Shown: positions 51,492-60,684, numbered from the stretch's first letter. The stretch: 64,000 bases of DNA from Streptomyces sp. NRRL B-1140 (GCF_001280065.1 NZ_LGEA01000114.1:62001-126000), one strand, 5' to 3'. Notes: generated by a model not told the origin, from the sequence alone. Numbers and translations are program-made.

Positions 51492-53411
51492 ATGCCGTCA
51501 TCCGCCGGGCACCACTCCCCCACCCTGAACCGGAGGGGCTTCCTCAGAACCTCCCTGGGCGGCTCGGCCGCGCTGGTCGCCGCGCCGGCCTTCGTGGGGT
51601 GGCTGAGCGCCGCGGACGCCAAGGCAGCCACCGCTCCCGCCGCGTTCGTCGACGACTACAAGACCAACGTCCTGGCGAACCAGACTCCCGAGACCAACGC
51701 GGTCGTCCGGGCGCTGGGAGGCTTCGCCCGGATATGGAAGACCGGCGGCGCCTGGAACACCGGCACCCCGCTCATGCCGGAGATACTGCGCGCCAACGTG
51801 CGCTACTGCGAGCGGATCACCGCCGAGCGCACCGACGCCGAGGCGAAGAAGGCCTTCGTCGTCGACCGCCAGCACCAGAGCTACGCGATGATCGACGGAC
51901 TCGGCCCGCTCGCCGCCCTCTACAAGACCGGGGCCAAGGCGGTCACGTCGATCACCGGCGCCCCGGACGGCACACCGCCGGCCAAGATCGACGACGCCGT
52001 GCCGGCCGGCGCCCCGGCGGGCTCCGCGCTGGGCGCCGGCTCGTACGACTCCGAACTCGGCCAGGTGGCCCGGCTGGTGGACACGTTGCGCGGCAACTGG
52101 GCTTCCGGCAACCCGTCGAAGTTCGCCTATCAGTACCCGCGGCCCTGGCGGATGAACGAGGACAGCGAGGTCGTCGACACCGGCAGGAAGGACGAGTTCG
52201 GCTTCCCGGTGTACGAGTCGAAGGTCGTCGTCGCCCCGCAGCTGCTGCGCCAGCGCAGCGACAAGCCGGCCGAGGACGGCGGTTTCCCCAGCGGCCACAC
52301 CAACGCCCTGCACCTGGCCTCGCTGGCCTACGCGTACGCGGTGCCCGAGCGTTTCCAGGAGCTGGTGACGCACGCCCTGGACCTCGCACACACCCGGATC
52401 GTCGCCGGCATGCACTCCCCCGTCGACGTGCTCGGCGGCCGGATCATGGCCACCGCGCTGGCCGCCGCCACCCTGGCGGACCCGGCCAACTCCGGGCTGA
52501 AGGCGGCGGCCCGGGCCCAGGCCCTGGCCTACTTCACGGAGAAGACCGGCACGACGGCCGACACCCTGTACGCGTACGCGCACTCCGCGGACACCGGCAC
52601 CGACCCCTACGCCGACCGGGACGCCAACGCCCGCGCGGCCCGGCCCCGGCTGACGTACATCCTGCCCCGCCGCGGCCGCGAGGACCCGCTCACGGTCCCG
52701 AAGGGCGCGGAGGTGCTGCTGGAGACGCGGCTGCCGTACCTGACCGCGGCCCAGCGGCGTGAGGTGCTGCGGACGACCGCGCTGCCGTCGGGATACGTCC
52801 TGCTGGACGGCTTCGAGCAGTGGGGCCGGCTGAACCTGTTCGCCGCGGCGGACGGGTACGGCGCCTTCGAGCGGGACGTCACCGTGACGCTCGACGCGGC
52901 GGCCGGGGGCTTCCACGCGGCCGACAGCTGGCGCAACGACATCGAGGGCGAGGGCGGTCTGACCAAGCGCGGTTCGGGCACGCTCACCCTGACGGGCCAC
53001 AACTGCCACCGCGGCGGAACCGCCGTCGAGGCCGGCACCCTGGTCGCCGCCTCAGCGGGCGCCCTGGGCGCGGGCGACGTACGGGTCACGGGCGGCACGC
53101 TCCGCGCGGACGAGGTCGCGCGGGTGCGCGGCTCGTACGTCCAGGAGGGCGAGTCGACGCTGGAGCTGCGGCTGCGCCGGAACCAGGGCCCGGCCCTCAC
53201 GGTGAACCGGCGGGTTCTGCTGGGCCGGGGCAGCGTGCTGTCCCTGCGGCTGGACGCGGAGCGGCCGCCGGCCGCGGGCACGACCGTAGCCGTGCTGTCG
53301 GCTTCACAGCTGCGCGGCCGGTTCGACCGCGTCGAGCTGGACTCGGCGTCGCTGCGGGCCGTGCCGTTGTACACGGCTGACGGTCTGTCGGTGCGACTCG
53401 TGAGGCGGTAA
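51492..53411 (+). CDS. Tat-exported PAP2-family phosphatase with C-terminal beta-repeat tail
   Basis: This 639-residue protein starts with a twin-arginine signal (LNRRGFLRTS, then a hydrophobic segment; cleavage near AKAAT at about 47). The catalytic PAP2/vanadium-haloperoxidase-like core contains GFPSGHTNALHLASLAYAY and LAHTRIVAGMHSPVDVLGGR, which hold the two active-site His residues and the Arg; it should be an extracytoplasmic acid phosphatase. After about residue 470 a beta-rich tail includes GGLTKRGSGTLTLTGHN followed by GGTAVEAGTLVAAS, the autotransporter-associated beta-repeat pattern, here in a Gram-positive. ATG 51492 follows GAAGAGAGG. Confidence 0.88.
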   Translation: MPSSAGHHSPTLNRRGFLRTSLGGSAALVAAPAFVGWLSAADAKAATAPAAFVDDYKTNVLANQTPETNAVVRALGGFARIWKTGGAWNTGTPLMPEILRANVRYCERITAERTDAEAKKAFVVDRQHQSYAMIDGLGPLAALYKTGAKAVTSITGAPDGTPPAKIDDAVPAGAPAGSALGAGSYDSELGQVARLVDTLRGNWASGNPSKFAYQYPRPWRMNEDSEVVDTGRKDEFGFPVYESKVVVAPQLLRQRSDKPAEDGGFPSGHTNALHLASLAYAYAVPERFQELVTHALDLAHTRIVAGMHSPVDVLGGRIMATALAAATLADPANSGLKAAARAQALAYFTEKTGTTADTLYAYAHSADTGTDPYADRDANARAARPRLTYILPRRGREDPLTVPKGAEVLLETRLPYLTAAQRREVLRTTALPSGYVLLDGFEQWGRLNLFAAADGYGAFERDVTVTLDAAAGGFHAADSWRNDIEGEGGLTKRGSGTLTLTGHNCHRGGTAVEAGTLVAASAGALGAGDVRVTGGTLRADEVARVRGSYVQEGESTLELRLRRNQGPALTVNRRVLLGRGSVLSLRLDAERPPAAGTTVAVLSASQLRGRFDRVELDSASLRAVPLYTADGLSVRLVRR

Positions 53412-53432
53412 CGCTTTCTACGGCGGGGGCTG

Positions 53433-55112
53433 ATGCAGAGTGGGCCCATGAGGGACCTCTGGATCGCTCCCGCCGTACCGCGGCCCGTGTCGCTGTCGCC
53501 CCCGGCAGCGGCCGGCAGCGCCCGCAGGCCGGGCCGACGGTGGCCGCCGGCCCTCCTCGTGGCCCTGCTGCTCGCGCAGATGGCCTTCGCGATGGGCACG
53601 ACCGCCGTGCGGCAGACCCCGACCATCGACGAACCGGTGTACGCGGGCGCGGCCGCGGAGTACGTGCACGAGCACCGGCTGCGGCACAACCCCGAGCATC
53701 CGCCGCTCGGCAAGCTGGTCATCGGTGCGGGGGTCGCCCTCACGGATCCGCACGTCGACCCCGGCTTCGCGGGTGACCAGGGGCAGTTGGGCCGGCACCT
53801 GCTGTACGGGTCGGGCAACGACCCCTGGCGGCTGATGCTGTGGGCCCGCCTCCCGATGATCGCGCTGACCCTGTCGTTCGGGTGGGTGGTGTTCGCCTTC
53901 GCCCGGGAACTGGCCGGGCTCGCCGCGGGGTCGGCCGCGCTCGCGCTGTACTGCTTCTCCCCCGACGTCATCGCCCACGGCTCGCTCGCCACCCTCGACG
54001 TACCGGCCGCCGGGTTCACGCTGACCTCGGCATGGCTGGTGTGGCGGGCGCGTCGCAGACCGCGACTGTACGTGCCGCTCGCAGGAGTCGCGCTCGGTGC
54101 GGCGCTGGCCACGAAGATGAGCACGCTGCCCGCCGTGCCGGTGATGGCGGTGCTGGCCGTGGTGTCCGTGCGGCGGGCTTGCGGGGCCGGCCGGCGCCGG
54201 GCCGTGGTCGCGGCATCGGGTGTGGTCCTGGCCGCGGTCGCCGTCGTCTGGGTCACGTATCTGATGGTGGATCCGCGGCTGCGCTGGGCTCCGGAGCAGC
54301 ATGTGCCGGTCGTGCACGGGCTGCGCGGGCTGCTGGTGGAGGTGATGCCGTTCCCGGAGGCCTACCGGGACGGGATGCGCGTGCAGTTCGGGCTGGAGAA
54401 CCGTCCCTGGCAGGGGTTTCTGTTCGGGCGGCTGTACGACGGCTCGCTCTGGTACTACCTGCCGGCCGCGCTGCTGGTGAAGACGCCGCTGGGCATGCTC
54501 GTGCTGTGGGCCGGGGGTGCGGCGGCCGTCGCCGGGTTCCGGCGGCTGCGGCCTGCCGCCCCTTATGTACTGGCCGTTCCCCTGGTGCTGCTGGCGGCCG
54601 CCATGCAGGGAGCCCGGGACTTCGGGACCCGGTACGCCGTGTTCCTGCCACTGTTCCTCGCGGTGGCGGCGGGGTGCGTGCTGGTGGCGCGGCGGCGGTG
54701 GGTGTCCGTGGGGGTCGTGGTGCTGATCGCGTTCACCGCGGTGAGTTCGGTACGGACGTATCCCTTCTATCTGCCCTACTCCAACGAGGCGTTCGGCGGG
54801 CCGGACCGGACCCGGGAGTACTTGCACGATTCGAACGTGGACTGGGGGCAGGACCTCGGGCGGCTCGCGGACCGGTTGCGGGAGCGGTATCCGGGTGAGC
54901 GGGTGTGGCTCGTGTACAAGGGCGGTGGGGTGCCGTCCGCGTACGGCGTCGAGGCGTCGGATCCCCGGCGGGTGCCACTGCGTGAGGTGCGGGGGCTGCT
55001 GGCCGTGTCGGACTCGGCGGCCGCGAAGGCCACGGGGCGGCTGGCCGAGTTGATCGGCGGCAGCCGCCCCGTCGACGATGTCGGGCACTCGATCACGCTG
55101 TACCGCCGGTGA
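53433..55112 (+). CDS. GT39-like membrane glycosyltransferase
   Basis: This 559-residue polytopic protein has about ten helices. The first loop reads TPTIDEPVYAGAAAEYV, the Asp-Glu pair of dolichyl-phosphate-mannose protein mannosyltransferases, followed by RHNPEHPPLGKLV, a motif of this subgroup. The C-terminus is soluble (YLHDSNVDWGQDLGRLADRL, a conserved feature of this GT39-like family). It should transfer a sugar from a polyprenyl-phosphate donor on the outer face of the membrane; the acceptor is unknown. It follows the PAP2 gene by 21 bp. ATG 53433 or 53448 may be the start. Confidence 0.85.
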   Translation: MQSGPMRDLWIAPAVPRPVSLSPPAAAGSARRPGRRWPPALLVALLLAQMAFAMGTTAVRQTPTIDEPVYAGAAAEYVHEHRLRHNPEHPPLGKLVIGAGVALTDPHVDPGFAGDQGQLGRHLLYGSGNDPWRLMLWARLPMIALTLSFGWVVFAFARELAGLAAGSAALALYCFSPDVIAHGSLATLDVPAAGFTLTSAWLVWRARRRPRLYVPLAGVALGAALATKMSTLPAVPVMAVLAVVSVRRACGAGRRRAVVAASGVVLAAVAVVWVTYLMVDPRLRWAPEQHVPVVHGLRGLLVEVMPFPEAYRDGMRVQFGLENRPWQGFLFGRLYDGSLWYYLPAALLVKTPLGMLVLWAGGAAAVAGFRRLRPAAPYVLAVPLVLLAAAMQGARDFGTRYAVFLPLFLAVAAGCVLVARRRWVSVGVVVLIAFTAVSSVRTYPFYLPYSNEAFGGPDRTREYLHDSNVDWGQDLGRLADRLRERYPGERVWLVYKGGGVPSAYGVEASDPRRVPLREVRGLLAVSDSAAAKATGRLAELIGGSRPVDDVGHSITLYRR

Positions 55113-55131
55113 GTGCCGTGGCCCGCACGGG

Positions 55132-55533
55132 TCAGTGGGTCGCGTAGAAGAACCCGTCCGCGCTCACGTGCTGCATGACCCTGCTCGCCACCCGGTAGCG
55201 GCCGTTGGGCACGTCGGGGCACTTCGCCACATGGACCGCCAGCGGGCCGGCGAACTCGTAGCCGCGGCGTTCGGCGTGGCGGGACAGGCTGTCGGTGAGC
55301 GCCTGGCCCACGTCGGTGCCGGTACGGGTCAGATGGTCGTGCACGTCGTCGGGAAGTTCGACGTCGTAGGCGTTGGGGACCATGACGCGGCCCTCACGGC
55401 ACACGACGGCGTTGTCGTCGCACTCGCGCCGCAGGGCGTCGACGACCTCCACCGGTTCCTTGTCGAGGAGCCGCGCCCACAGCGCGTCCCAGCGGTTCTC
55501 CAGGGTCTGTTCCAGCGCACTCAGCGCGCCCAT
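55132..55533 (-). CDS. Stand-alone DUF3662 (FhaA N-terminal-like) protein
   Basis: This 133-residue protein matches the DUF3662 domain found at the N-terminus of FhaA, the FHA protein that acts with Ser/Thr kinases in cell-wall synthesis: EVVDALRRECDDNAVVC, VPNAYDVELPDD, RRGYEFAGPLAVHV and GRYRVASRVMQ align with it. The FHA domain is missing; the gene ends right after DUF3662. It is probably a paralogue with a separate role, since Streptomyces normally keep full-length fhaA near the pkn/rodA genes. GTG/ATG 55533 is assumed. Confidence 0.82.
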   Translation of the reverse strand: MGALSALEQTLENRWDALWARLLDKEPVEVVDALRRECDDNAVVCREGRVMVPNAYDVELPDDVHDHLTRTGTDVGQALTDSLSRHAERRGYEFAGPLAVHVAKCPDVPNGRYRVASRVMQHVSADGFFYATH

Positions 55534-55585
55534 GCCGTCTCTCCTGCCGGATGCGTCGTCGGTTGGCCGGGGTGTCGGACAGGCC

Positions 55586-55747
55586 CTAGCGGTCGTCGAA
55601 GTCGTCGGGGCGCACCTCGGCCTCCTCCAGGGCCTCGCGCATCGTGCGACCGGTGGCGCCCGGCGGGCGCGTGCGGTTCTCGTCGTGCTGTTCCAGCAGT
55701 TCGCCGGTGGTCTCCGTCTTGGGCCGGTTCTCCTCGGGGACGGTCAT
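55586..55747 (-). CDS. Small acidic hypothetical protein (53 aa)
   Basis: This 53-residue, highly charged and probably disordered protein (ETTGELLEQHDENRTRPPGATGRTMREALEEAE core) starts at ATG 55747 with AGAGGAG 9 nt upstream. Function unknown. It may be cotranscribed with the DUF3662 gene 52 bp downstream. Confidence 0.6.
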   Translation of the reverse strand: MTVPEENRPKTETTGELLEQHDENRTRPPGATGRTMREALEEAEVRPDDFDDR

Positions 55748-55902
55748 GACGGGGGCTCCTCTCTTCGGGTCTGTGCGGCGGCGGGTTCCCGCCCGGCGTA
55801 CGGGTAACCCCCTGCCGGGCAGCTCATGCTGTCCGGAGAAGCCCTGGTCACCCTGTGCGTGAGCTATGTTGAACGTCCGTGGGAGACGAAGGAGGCGCAC
55901 CG

Positions 55903-56820
55903 GTGCCATCGCCGCAGCAGGCACGCGCACAGGCATCCGCGATCACTTCGGGGAAAGCCGCCCCCGAAGCGGAGGTCTCCCCGTCCGCCCAGCTCAGGGC
56001 GCTCTTCGACCGTCCCCGGCTGTCCCCGGGACAGCGGCGCATCGCGCAGTACCTGATCGAGCACATCACCGAGGCGGCGTTCCTGTCGATCACCGATCTC
56101 GCGGACCGGGTCGGCGTCAGCCAGCCCTCCGTGACGCGGTTCGCCTCGGCGGTCGGCTTCAGCGGTTACCCGGCCCTGCGGGAGAAACTGCAGTCGATCG
56201 CGCTGGGCACCCTCGCGGGCGGCCCGGCCGAGGAGATGCGGGGCAACGAGCTGCAGGCGGCGGTCGACGCGGAGATCGAGAACCTGGAGAACCTGCGGCG
56301 GGACCTGGCCGACCCGAACATGGTCATCGACGTCGGCCGCAAGCTCTCGTCGTCGGCGCCCCTGACGGTCCTCGGGCTGCGCATCTCCGTCTCGCTCGCG
56401 GAGTACTTCGCCTACGCCGCCCGCCGGATCCATCCGGACGTACGCCTCGTCACGCGGGGCGGCAGCGTCGCCTACGACGCGCTGCTGCAGTCGCGTGAGG
56501 CGGGCGGGACCTGGGTGCTGGCGTTCTCCATGCCCCGGCACGCCCAGGAGACCCTGACGGCCGTGCGGGTCGCGCGGGGCGCCGGGCTCAAGGTCGCGCT
56601 GATCACCGATCTGGCACTGGGGCCGCTCGCGGACGAGGCCGACGTCGTCTTCGCCATCGGGACGGGGTCGCGGCTGGTGTTCGACTCCTATGCGGCCCCG
56701 GGCGTGATGTGCTCGGCGCTGCTGCAGGCCATGACCGACGCGGATCCGGAGCGGACGCAGGCGCGTCTCGAGGAGTACGAGCAGGTGGCCGACCAGCACC
56801 AGTTCTTCCTCAGGGACTGA
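55903..56820 (+). CDS. MurR/RpiR-family transcriptional regulator
   Basis: This 305-residue regulator has an N-terminal RpiR HTH (LSPGQRRIAQYLIEH, then SITDLADRVGVSQPSVTRFASAVGFSGYPALREKL) and a C-terminal SIS sugar-isomerase domain that binds phosphosugars (LGLRISVSLAEYFAYAARRI, GGTWVLAFSMPRHAQETL, GLKVALITD). GTG 55903 lies 9 nt after AAGGAGG and is preferred over GTG 55879. No sugar gene is adjacent, so the target may be distant. Confidence 0.92.
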   Translation: MPSPQQARAQASAITSGKAAPEAEVSPSAQLRALFDRPRLSPGQRRIAQYLIEHITEAAFLSITDLADRVGVSQPSVTRFASAVGFSGYPALREKLQSIALGTLAGGPAEEMRGNELQAAVDAEIENLENLRRDLADPNMVIDVGRKLSSSAPLTVLGLRISVSLAEYFAYAARRIHPDVRLVTRGGSVAYDALLQSREAGGTWVLAFSMPRHAQETLTAVRVARGAGLKVALITDLALGPLADEADVVFAIGTGSRLVFDSYAAPGVMCSALLQAMTDADPERTQARLEEYEQVADQHQFFLRD

Positions 56821-56866
56821 GCTGCGCCCGGGGTCTCCCACAACGGGACCATCCACAACAAAGCAC

Positions 56867-56884
56867 GCATGAATGTTTTCATGC
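56867..56884. repeat. Palindrome in an AT-rich patch upstream of a small gene
   Basis: GCATGAA (56867-56873) and TTCATGC (56878-56884) form a perfect inverted repeat. It is followed by TTGCAA (56888-56893) and a run ATATATAAATA (about 56904-56914), a possible promoter. This is the least G+C-rich 60 bases I noticed in the window. It lies in the 265-base gap between the RpiR gene and the next gene. Confidence 0.4.
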
Positions 56885-57085
56885 TCCTTGCAAACCGGAT
56901 GGCATATATAAATACTGCTCACGGATCGCGACCCGGCCGGTTCCGGATCCGTTCCGCACCCGTGGAGCCGGGTCCTACCCACTCCGGGTCCCGGGTGTTC
57001 GTGGCGGCCCCGGTCATCCCCTAGGCCGGGGCCGCCCCGACCCGTCGTCCACCCTTACGACGCCGCACACCCGGAAGCGATGATC

Positions 57086-57460
57086 ATGCAACTGACGACC
57101 ACGCGCATCAGCCCCGACTGGCCCTGCCAGGTCAAGACGCCCGGGAGCTACGACTGGGAGCGCTCGGCGGCCAGATGGCTGCGCGAACTGGTGCCCACGC
57201 GCTACGCCGGCTACCCCGTGTTCGTCCGCCACCCCGTCCTCCTCGCCCGGCACGCCCACATCCAGGTCCAGAACGAGATCCGGATCGCCCGCACCGCCCT
57301 GCAGACCGCCCGCGCGGACCTGCCCGGGCTGGGCCTGCACGAGGGGGTCATCGAGCACACGATCAAGCTGTACGCGGCCGAGGTCATGCAGCTCCAGCAC
57401 ATCGCGCGCAGCGTCCGTGCGGTCACCCAGGCCCTGGTCGAGGCGAACCGCCAGCCCTGA
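57086..57460 (+). CDS. Small hypothetical protein
   Basis: This 124-residue soluble protein is mainly helical after residue 40 (RHPVLLARHAHIQVQNEIRIARTALQTARADL, then EHTIKLYAAEVMQLQHIARSVRAVTQAL), compatible with a helical hairpin or coiled coil. No family known to me. ATG 57086 lies 8 nt after GGAAG; ATG 57080 would be too close. Confidence 0.72.
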   Translation: MQLTTTRISPDWPCQVKTPGSYDWERSAARWLRELVPTRYAGYPVFVRHPVLLARHAHIQVQNEIRIARTALQTARADLPGLGLHEGVIEHTIKLYAAEVMQLQHIARSVRAVTQALVEANRQP

Positions 57461-57503
57461 GCCACCGGGCATGACGGCCGCCGCGCGTGGCACACGTGGA
57501 GGA

Positions 57504-58070
57504 ATGAGCACCACGAAACCCCGGCGCGGTGAGCCGGTGACCACGGTCCTGACCTGGCAGGTGCGCCCCGGCCGGGAGCAGCGGTTCGAGGAGTGGACGC
57601 ACGGCATCACCCGCTGCGCGAGGAAGTTCCCCGGCAACGAGGGCGTCTCGTGGCTGACCCCCGAGGACGGCCACCGCTACCACGCGGTGCTGCGCTGGTC
57701 CGATCAGCACCGGCTCGCCGCCTGGCTGGAGTCCGAGGAGCGTGCGCGCTGGCACCGGCGGATCGAGGACGTCGCCACCGAGGTCAGCAGCGAACGCCAG
57801 TCGACGAGCGGGATGGAGACATGGTTCAGCCTGCCCGGCACCACGGTGCAGGCCCCGCCCCGCTGGAAGATGGTCCTCACCACCTTCCTCGGCGCCTACC
57901 CCTTCACCCTGCTCATCCAGTGGCTGGTGACACCTCACACGACCACCTGGCCGCTGCCCCTGCGGGCCGCCGTCTTCCCGCTGGTGCTGCTGCCCCTTCT
58001 GACGTACCTCGTGATGCCGCGCCTCAGCCGGCTGCTGCGGCTGTGGCTGTACCCGCGCGACGGCCACTGA
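57504..58070 (+). CDS. Antibiotic biosynthesis monooxygenase (ABM)-like domain protein with membrane helices
   Basis: This 188-residue protein has an N-terminal ABM-like ferredoxin fold (VLTWQVRPGREQRFEEWTHGI, then NEGVSWLTP and RWSDQHRLAAWLESEERARW) and two C-terminal membrane helices (about 118-170). Homologues annotated as monooxygenases in this two-part form have no shown enzyme activity. The start is unsure: ATG 57504 is very close to GGAGG, while ATG 57471 and GTG 57537 are in frame. Confidence 0.82.
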   Translation: MSTTKPRRGEPVTTVLTWQVRPGREQRFEEWTHGITRCARKFPGNEGVSWLTPEDGHRYHAVLRWSDQHRLAAWLESEERARWHRRIEDVATEVSSERQSTSGMETWFSLPGTTVQAPPRWKMVLTTFLGAYPFTLLIQWLVTPHTTTWPLPLRAAVFPLVLLPLLTYLVMPRLSRLLRLWLYPRDGH

Positions 58071-58177
58071 CCGGTTTCCCCTGAGGCACATGTGACAGAA
58101 GGGACCACGGAGGCGGACGAGCTGTCCGTGCGCGCAAGGCGGTCTGCGAATCGGGCCAGGTGTGCAATGCTCAACGC

Positions 58178-60571
58178 GTGACGAGCGAGCCCGTGACGCC
58201 GGCGCAGTCCGGTGCCGCACCGGACCTGGTCGAACTGGCCAAGATCGTCGCCCGGCAGCGCGCCGAGATGGACCGGCTGCGCGACCAGGCGGCCGTCTCC
58301 GCTGTCGTGGAACGGGCCAAGGGCGCGGTGATGGCGCTGACCGGCTGTTCCGCGGACGCGGCGGGTGAGCAGCTGCTCCAGCGGGCCAAGTCCGCCCGCC
58401 ACACCCTGCTGGAGGAGTGCTGGATCACCCTCGGCACACTCGCGCCGATGCCGTCCGGCCCGGGCAGGGCGAGCGAGTCCTACGGCATCGAGGCGCCCGG
58501 CCGGGCCGGTGCCCTGCAGGAGCCGGGGGTACCGGACGACGTCGCCGCCGCCCTGGCCCGTCTCGGCCAGGCCCTCGTTCGGGTGATGACACCGCACGAC
58601 CTCGCCCGGTGCCTGCTAGAACATCTCGGCCCCGACATGTCGGCGGACGCGGTCCTGATCTACACCCGCAGGCCCGACGGCGGCCTGGGACTGATCGGGC
58701 ACGCGGGGATCGACGACAAACTGGCGGCCCAGTGGTGCCAGGTGCCGCCGCTGAGCGGCATGGCGGCGCTGGACGCGCTGCAGGCGGGCGAGCCGCGCTG
58801 GCTGGAGGACTTCGCCGCTGACGAGCGGCGGTACCTGCTCATCGGGGACCCTCCCGACCGGTGGCGCTCGCGGGCCTGGCTGCCCGTGCTCGCCGCAGGC
58901 TCCGCCGAGGTCTGCATCGGTGTGCTGCGCGGCCGTGCCGGGGCCTTCACCCCACGCGACCGCGCCCACCTGCGGGGCGTCACCGCTCTGTGCGCCGGCC
59001 GGCTGCGCGCCTTCGAGATCCCGCCCGAGCGCGACGCCGACGCCGCCACGGACGCGGTGCAGGCGCTGTTCGAGGCGCTGCCGGTGGCGGCGATGCTGCT
59101 CACACCGCTGCGGTCCGCGACGGGCGAGATCGAGGACTTCCGGGTGGAGGCCGCGACGACCCAGGTGGGCGATCTGCTGGGCCGGACCGGTGAGGAACCG
59201 GCCGGGCGGCGCCTGCTGGAGCTGCGCCCGGCCCTGGCGGCCGAGCCGGTGTGGCAGGGCTGTCTGCACGTGCTGGCCACCGGGTCGGCGTACGAGGGCG
59301 AGCCGTTCGCGCACGAGGAGGTCGTGGCGGGCGTCGCCGAGCTGTCCGTCTACCGGGCACGGGTGGCGCCGCTGGGCGACGCCCTCGTCGTCTCATGGAT
59401 CCGGCACGGCTCCTCCGACCGGCAGGAACAGCGCCTGGCGGACCTGCAACGGCTGGGCAATCTCGGCTGGGCGAACTGGAACCTGGCCACGCAGGAGGCG
59501 TCCTGGTCGACCCAGGTGTTCTCCCTCGTCGGCCGGGACCCCGCGCACGGACCGGTGCCCCTGCCCGAGGTGCCGAAGCTCGCCCTGCCGGAGGACACGC
59601 CGGCGCTGACGCGCGCGGTCGGGGAACTCGTCCACGACGGGCGGCCGTTCGACGTGCCGTTCCGGATCCGCACGAGCGGCGGCATCCGGCATCTGCGGCT
59701 GGTGGCGGAAGCGGTGCCCGACCGGTACGGCACACCCGTGGAGGTGCACGGCTTCGTACAGGACATGACCGCCCGGCGGCGTGCGGAGCTGGCACTGGTC
59801 GAGAGCGAGCGGGCGATCCTGACGCAGCACGACGTGCTCCAGGCCGAGCGGACCCTTGCCTCCCGCCTTCAGCACGCGCTGCTGCCGATGTCCAACCGGC
59901 CGGTGCACCTGGCCGGGTTGCGCGTCGAGGTCGCCTATCTGCCGGCCCAGTCGGGTGTGCACGTGGGCGGTGACTGGTTCAGTGCGATCGAACTGCCCGA
60001 CGGGGACGCGCTGCTGGTGGTCGGCGACGTCGCCGGGCACGGGGTCGACGCCGTGGCCACGATGGCCCAGCTCCGGTTCACCGCGAAGGGCATGGTCATC
60101 ACGGGCTCGTCCCTGACGGGGGCGCTCGCCCGGCTGAACACGCTGCTGCTGCACTCACGTGACTCCCACACCACCGCCACGATGGTGCTCGCCCGCTACG
60201 AGCCCCGCCGCCGGCGCCTGGTCTGGGCCCAGGCGGGACATCCCCCGCCGCTGCTGCTGCGAGACGGGCGGGCACGGTATCTGGCCCGCCCCGGCGGCAT
60301 GCTGCTCGGGGCGGCCGCCAGGCCGGTCTACCAGGAGGCGGAGTGCCGTCTCGACCCGGGCGACCGGCTCATCCTGTACACCGACGGCCTGGTCGAGCAC
60401 CCACCGGACAGCATCGACCGGGGGCTGGAGCAGCTCGCCGAGGCGGTGGCCGCCCCGCACGGCGACGGGCCCGGGTCGCTGGGGCCGTTGCTCGCGCGGA
60501 TGCTGCCCGATGTGCGGCGGGACGACGTGTGCGTGGTGGACGTCCGGGTCCCCGGGCCTGAGGACCGGTAG
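58178..60571 (+). CDS. ANTAR-like/GAF/PAS SpoIIE-type protein phosphatase
   Basis: This 797-residue soluble multidomain regulator contains, in order, an N-terminal helical ANTAR-like segment (about 25-85, VVERAKGAVMALTGCSADAAGEQLL), a GAF domain (about 125-285), a degenerate PAS domain, a second PAS (about 430-550, LGNLGWANWNLATQEASWS) and a C-terminal PP2C/SpoIIE phosphatase (about 590-795). Phosphatase motifs are HVGGDWFSAIEL, VVGDVAGHGVDAV, LILYTDGLVEH and RRDDVCVVDVRV. Such proteins read a cytoplasmic signal and control anti-anti-sigma phosphorylation. The start is uncertain (GTG 58160 or 58178). Confidence 0.9.
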   Translation: MTSEPVTPAQSGAAPDLVELAKIVARQRAEMDRLRDQAAVSAVVERAKGAVMALTGCSADAAGEQLLQRAKSARHTLLEECWITLGTLAPMPSGPGRASESYGIEAPGRAGALQEPGVPDDVAAALARLGQALVRVMTPHDLARCLLEHLGPDMSADAVLIYTRRPDGGLGLIGHAGIDDKLAAQWCQVPPLSGMAALDALQAGEPRWLEDFAADERRYLLIGDPPDRWRSRAWLPVLAAGSAEVCIGVLRGRAGAFTPRDRAHLRGVTALCAGRLRAFEIPPERDADAATDAVQALFEALPVAAMLLTPLRSATGEIEDFRVEAATTQVGDLLGRTGEEPAGRRLLELRPALAAEPVWQGCLHVLATGSAYEGEPFAHEEVVAGVAELSVYRARVAPLGDALVVSWIRHGSSDRQEQRLADLQRLGNLGWANWNLATQEASWSTQVFSLVGRDPAHGPVPLPEVPKLALPEDTPALTRAVGELVHDGRPFDVPFRIRTSGGIRHLRLVAEAVPDRYGTPVEVHGFVQDMTARRRAELALVESERAILTQHDVLQAERTLASRLQHALLPMSNRPVHLAGLRVEVAYLPAQSGVHVGGDWFSAIELPDGDALLVVGDVAGHGVDAVATMAQLRFTAKGMVITGSSLTGALARLNTLLLHSRDSHTTATMVLARYEPRRRRLVWAQAGHPPPLLLRDGRARYLARPGGMLLGAAARPVYQEAECRLDPGDRLILYTDGLVEHPPDSIDRGLEQLAEAVAAPHGDGPGSLGPLLARMLPDVRRDDVCVVDVRVPGPEDR

Positions 60572-60582
60572 GGCACGCCGCC

Positions 60583-60684
60583 TCACGAGTCCCCGCGGTG
60601 ACGCCAGTACCACCACAGGCCCACGAGCAGGGCCAGCAGGAACAGGGTGGGCAGCACCAGGCCGGGGATGCGGGAGCCGTTCAT
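60583..60684 (-). CDS. 33-residue single-span membrane peptide
   Basis: ATG 60684 opens a 33-codon frame with a short polar start (MNGSRIPG), a hydrophobic helix (residues 9-24), then WWYWRHRGDS. GAAGG lies 8 nt upstream. Such tiny proteins are easily missed; this one has a sensible ribosome binding site, composition and stop. It ends 11 bp from the convergent phosphatase gene. Confidence 0.5.
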   Translation of the reverse strand: MNGSRIPGLVLPTLFLLALLVGLWWYWRHRGDS

